DNA from: CAYJPV01 sp964547975
GTDB lineage: Bacteria > Acidobacteriota > Vicinamibacteria > Vicinamibacterales > JAKQTR01
Length of the DNA stretch: 15,145 bases
Assembly: GCA_964547975.1 (NCBI GenBank)
Contig: CAZJRM010000133.1
Coordinates: forward strand, 1-15,145
Direction of reading: 5' to 3'
This document shows positions 13,186-15,145 of the stretch, in pieces; the stretch's first letter is position 1; each line of letters starts with the position of its first letter. The notes beneath the pieces were generated by a model. That model made no database searches and was not told the DNA's origin. It was given only the letters and a program-made list of their open reading frames with translations. The translations under genes were made by a program, and so were the position numbers.

Positions 13186-14874
13186 TCACTGCACGGTCAC
13201 TGCCACGGTCACCGTCCTGGAGACGTCTCCCGACGTCGCGGTGACCACCACCGGGTACGTGCCCGCCGGTGTTCCGGGATCCGTCGTCCTTGGCGGCGCC
13301 GAGCTCCCGCTGGACGAACCGCCGCACGCCACCATCGCCAGGCCGCACACGACCGTGACGACCACGGCCGCGACAGCCACGCGCCGACGTCGCGGATGCG
13401 ACGAGACGAAGGGCAGCGCGAAGAGCGACAGACCAGCGACCGCCGCGCCGAACGCGCCCGTCACTCCCGCCGGGAGGGCCGCGCCAGGGGCGAGGCCCGA
13501 CGCGACCGTGACCAGGGTCAACGTGGCACTCGTCCGCGCCGCTCCCGCCGCAATCGCCGACGGCGACACGCGGCACTGCGCCGGCGCCGGCAGTCCCGAG
13601 CACGACAGCGACACGGCCGCACTGAACGCTCCGCTGGCCGGCGTGAGCGTCAATCCGACCGCCGACGGTTGCCCTCGCAACACCGTGATGGCGTCGCGGT
13701 CGGCCGAGAGCGCAAATCCGTCCGAGAACGCTCCGACGGTCACCGACCACGCCGCCTGGCTCCGCAGCAGGGCATCCGGGTCCTCCCGCACGGAAGGCGT
13801 CGGATCCGCGACGACGACCTGCAGGGCGTGGAATCCGTCGGTGACCTGGCCGGCCGCCACCACGAACTCGCTGCCCGTTCCCACCAGTCGCCCGTCGAGC
13901 CACCATCCGAGGCTCAACGCTCGCGTGGCCGGCGACGGAAACGTGACCGCGAATCGCTGCGACTGGCCCGCGCCCACCGCCACCGTCTTCGACGGATCCG
14001 GCGTGACGCTGTCGATTGGATCCACGAACGTGTAGAACCGCTTGATGATCTGCTCCGTGTTGATCTGCCACCACGGCATGTTCAGCGAGCGCATCTTGCT
14101 GTTGTAGACGGGGCGAAACAGCGTCGAGTCGCAGTACACCGCGCCCGCGAACAATCCGGGCACGCCGTTGGTCGTGGTGGTCGTCGGGAGCGGCGTCGAC
14201 GGATCGATCCAGTGTGTCCACTTGATCTTGTCGCGCTCGGTTTCCTTCGTCGCGTTCGCGCCCGTCGGCTCGACCGTGTCGTTGCACGCCGGCGGAGGCG
14301 GCCCTCCGTATTCGTCGCGCAGGAGGCCGAAGGTGTGGCCGAGTTCGTGCAACACCAGTTCGACGGCCTGCGCATGGCCCGACGCCACGACCACGGACCC
14401 GCCGGACCCGCCGTACTCGGAATCGTTCACGAGCACGATGACGAGGTCCCGTTCGCTGGGCGTCAGCGCGGCCTGTACCGTCGAGATCACCTTCGACGTG
14501 GTGACGCAGATGAGGCGTTCGAGCCCGCCGCACCCGTAGTACGCGCCGAATGCCGTGTTCCTGCTGATGCCGCGCGTCGGATGCGAGGCCCCGGATTCGA
14601 CGCTCGCCACCTCGACACGCCGGATGTTCACGTATCGCTGGTACTCGCGGAACGGATCCTGCGCGAGGAGTCCGGTCGCCGCCTGGTTCACGTCCTTCGC
14701 GAACCGGTCCATCTCGCTCTCGGTGTAGCCGTCACCGAGGAACACGAGGTCGAGGCGGTTCGCCGCGTCGCCGTTGATGACGACGGGCACGGCGGTCTGC
14801 GCCTGCGCGGCCCCCGTCGCCCACGCGAGGAGGGCGAGGCCCAGGCACGCGCCCAGGGCGCCGCGCCCCGTCAT
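13186..14874 (-). CDS. secreted M64-family (IgA-peptidase type) zinc metallopeptidase with Ig-like tail
   Basis: The 562-residue product has a signal peptide (1-25, ending AQA). The M64 catalytic domain (about 28-290) includes DLVFLGDGYTESEMDRFAKD (42-61), the zinc motif HELGHTFGLLRDEY (176-189; His176, Glu177, His180, Asp187) and a likely Met-turn region, YNSKMRSL (257-264). An Ig-like region (about 295-380) follows, then a second beta-sandwich with SLSCSGLPAPAQCRVSP (422-438). Next are a hydrophobic segment (about 470-490), RRRR (495-498), another hydrophobic segment ending in VACGGSSSGSS (499-518), and finally a beta-strand-rich end (PAGTYPVVVTATSG...VTVQ). The start overlaps the upstream gene as ATGA. 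It probably degrades extracellular proteins; the target is unknown. Confidence 0.9.
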   Translation of the reverse strand: MTGRGALGACLGLALLAWATGAAQAQTAVPVVINGDAANRLDLVFLGDGYTESEMDRFAKDVNQAATGLLAQDPFREYQRYVNIRRVEVASVESGASHPTRGISRNTAFGAYYGCGGLERLICVTTSKVISTVQAALTPSERDLVIVLVNDSEYGGSGGSVVVASGHAQAVELVLHELGHTFGLLRDEYGGPPPPACNDTVEPTGANATKETERDKIKWTHWIDPSTPLPTTTTTNGVPGLFAGAVYCDSTLFRPVYNSKMRSLNMPWWQINTEQIIKRFYTFVDPIDSVTPDPSKTVAVGAGQSQRFAVTFPSPATRALSLGWWLDGRLVGTGSEFVVAAGQVTDGFHALQVVVADPTPSVREDPDALLRSQAAWSVTVGAFSDGFALSADRDAITVLRGQPSAVGLTLTPASGAFSAAVSLSCSGLPAPAQCRVSPSAIAAGAARTSATLTLVTVASGLAPGAALPAGVTGAFGAAVAGLSLFALPFVSSHPRRRRVAVAAVVVTVVCGLAMVACGGSSSGSSAPPRTTDPGTPAGTYPVVVTATSGDVSRTVTVAVTVQ

Positions 14875-15145
14875 CGACCGGCGCCCCCGGCCGCCGGCAT
14901 CACCAGCGTGACGATGAGGTCGAGTTCCCAGCCGTCGCGGACGCGCCGCGGCTGGAACAGCTTCACTTCCGTGATGGCCGGGTCGTCCGGGACCGCCACG
15001 AGGAAGTCGACGTGGGCGAGGGCGACGGTCCTGCCAGTGAGGACGCCACCGGGTCCAGGCGACTCGCTCCGCACGAAACGCGGATCCTGGATGACCGTCC
15101 AGCCCCGCAGCACGCCGTCCGCATCGACGGCGGCCACGAACAGCT
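14871..15145 (-). CDS. hypothetical protein, C-terminal part only (N-terminus beyond right edge)
   Basis: The minus-strand frame is open through the right edge; 91 residues up to the stop at 14871-14873 are visible. A GTG at 15137 lies inside the frame, but codons upstream of it (reading LFVAAVDADG) stay open, so the true start is probably outside. The visible part looks beta-rich (GRTVALAHVDFLVAVP, DGWELDLIVTLVMP) and ends in a short Gly/Ala tail. No motif is recognised. The stop overlaps the peptidase ATG (ATGA), so the two are probably co-translated, which suggests an exported or accessory partner of the peptidase. Confidence 0.65.
   Translation of the reverse strand, partial: LFVAAVDADGVLRGWTVIQDPRFVRSESPGPGGVLTGRTVALAHVDFLVAVPDDPAITEVKLFQPRRVRDGWELDLIVTLVMPAAGGAGR

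Noticed and set aside
14871..15137. Complete 88-residue gene starting at the GTG at 15137
   Set aside because: The frame remains open past the GTG to the window edge and no RBS can be assessed, so it is more likely the end of a longer gene.

Overview
The window is very GC-rich (by eye well above 60%), densely coding, and bacterial. Several traits suggest a Gram-negative soil or sediment bacterium, probably of the Acidobacteriota (Vicinamibacteria-like): many secreted or lipid-anchored proteins of the BNR propeller, DUF1080, M64 and serine hydrolase types, Ig-like tails, c-di-GMP signalling, and a dispersed G5-CC-N-GG-C5 palindromic repeat. The taxon is an inference from gene content; there is no rRNA or other marker here. 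I found no tRNA, rRNA, CRISPR array, transposase or phage gene.

Layout. (1) 1-3158, minus strand: a tight operon with a BcsA-type, PilZ-containing glycosyltransferase, a small TPR protein, and a TPR protein cut by the left edge (2-bp gap, then an ATGA overlap). (2) 3159-3383: a divergent intergenic region with three tandem copies of the palindromic repeat. (3) 3384-4256, plus: a stand-alone double-receiver response regulator whose first receiver is degenerate. It meets, tail to tail with an 8-bp overlap, (4) 4249-4638, minus: a small Tat-type lipoprotein with three HxH motifs. (5) 4639-4837: a divergent control region with a perfect 18-bp palindrome, a -10-like box, and possible pairing that would hide the lipoprotein's ribosome binding site. 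(6) 4838-7542, plus: a secreted Asp-box beta-propeller protein and an ATGA-coupled small lipoprotein. The lipoprotein meets, with interlocked stop codons, (7) 7539-8999, minus: a secreted class C beta-lactamase-family serine hydrolase. (8) 9207-10730, plus: a methyl-accepting chemotaxis protein. (9) 10730-10839: a second three-copy cluster of the same repeat in the opposite orientation. (10) 10873-13164, plus: a secreted DUF1080 (3-keto-disaccharide hydrolase-like) protein and, 15 bp on, a PAS-GAF-GGDEF diguanylate cyclase. (11) 13186-15145, minus: a secreted M64 metallopeptidase and an upstream ATGA-coupled gene cut by the right edge.

How the genes fit together. There is a c-di-GMP theme: a cyclase with an intact GGEEF active site and an RxxD inhibitory site, and a polysaccharide synthase with a c-di-GMP-binding PilZ domain, plus two other sensory proteins (double receiver and chemoreceptor). 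Around them are secreted proteins for handling glycans or peptides. This suggests a surface-attachment and polymer-use region, but it does not form one defined system. I do not see a clear, wholly new multi-gene system. The most unusual elements are the paired, oppositely oriented palindrome clusters, the control region at 4639-4837, the HxH lipoprotein, and some proteins with altered key residues or odd architecture.
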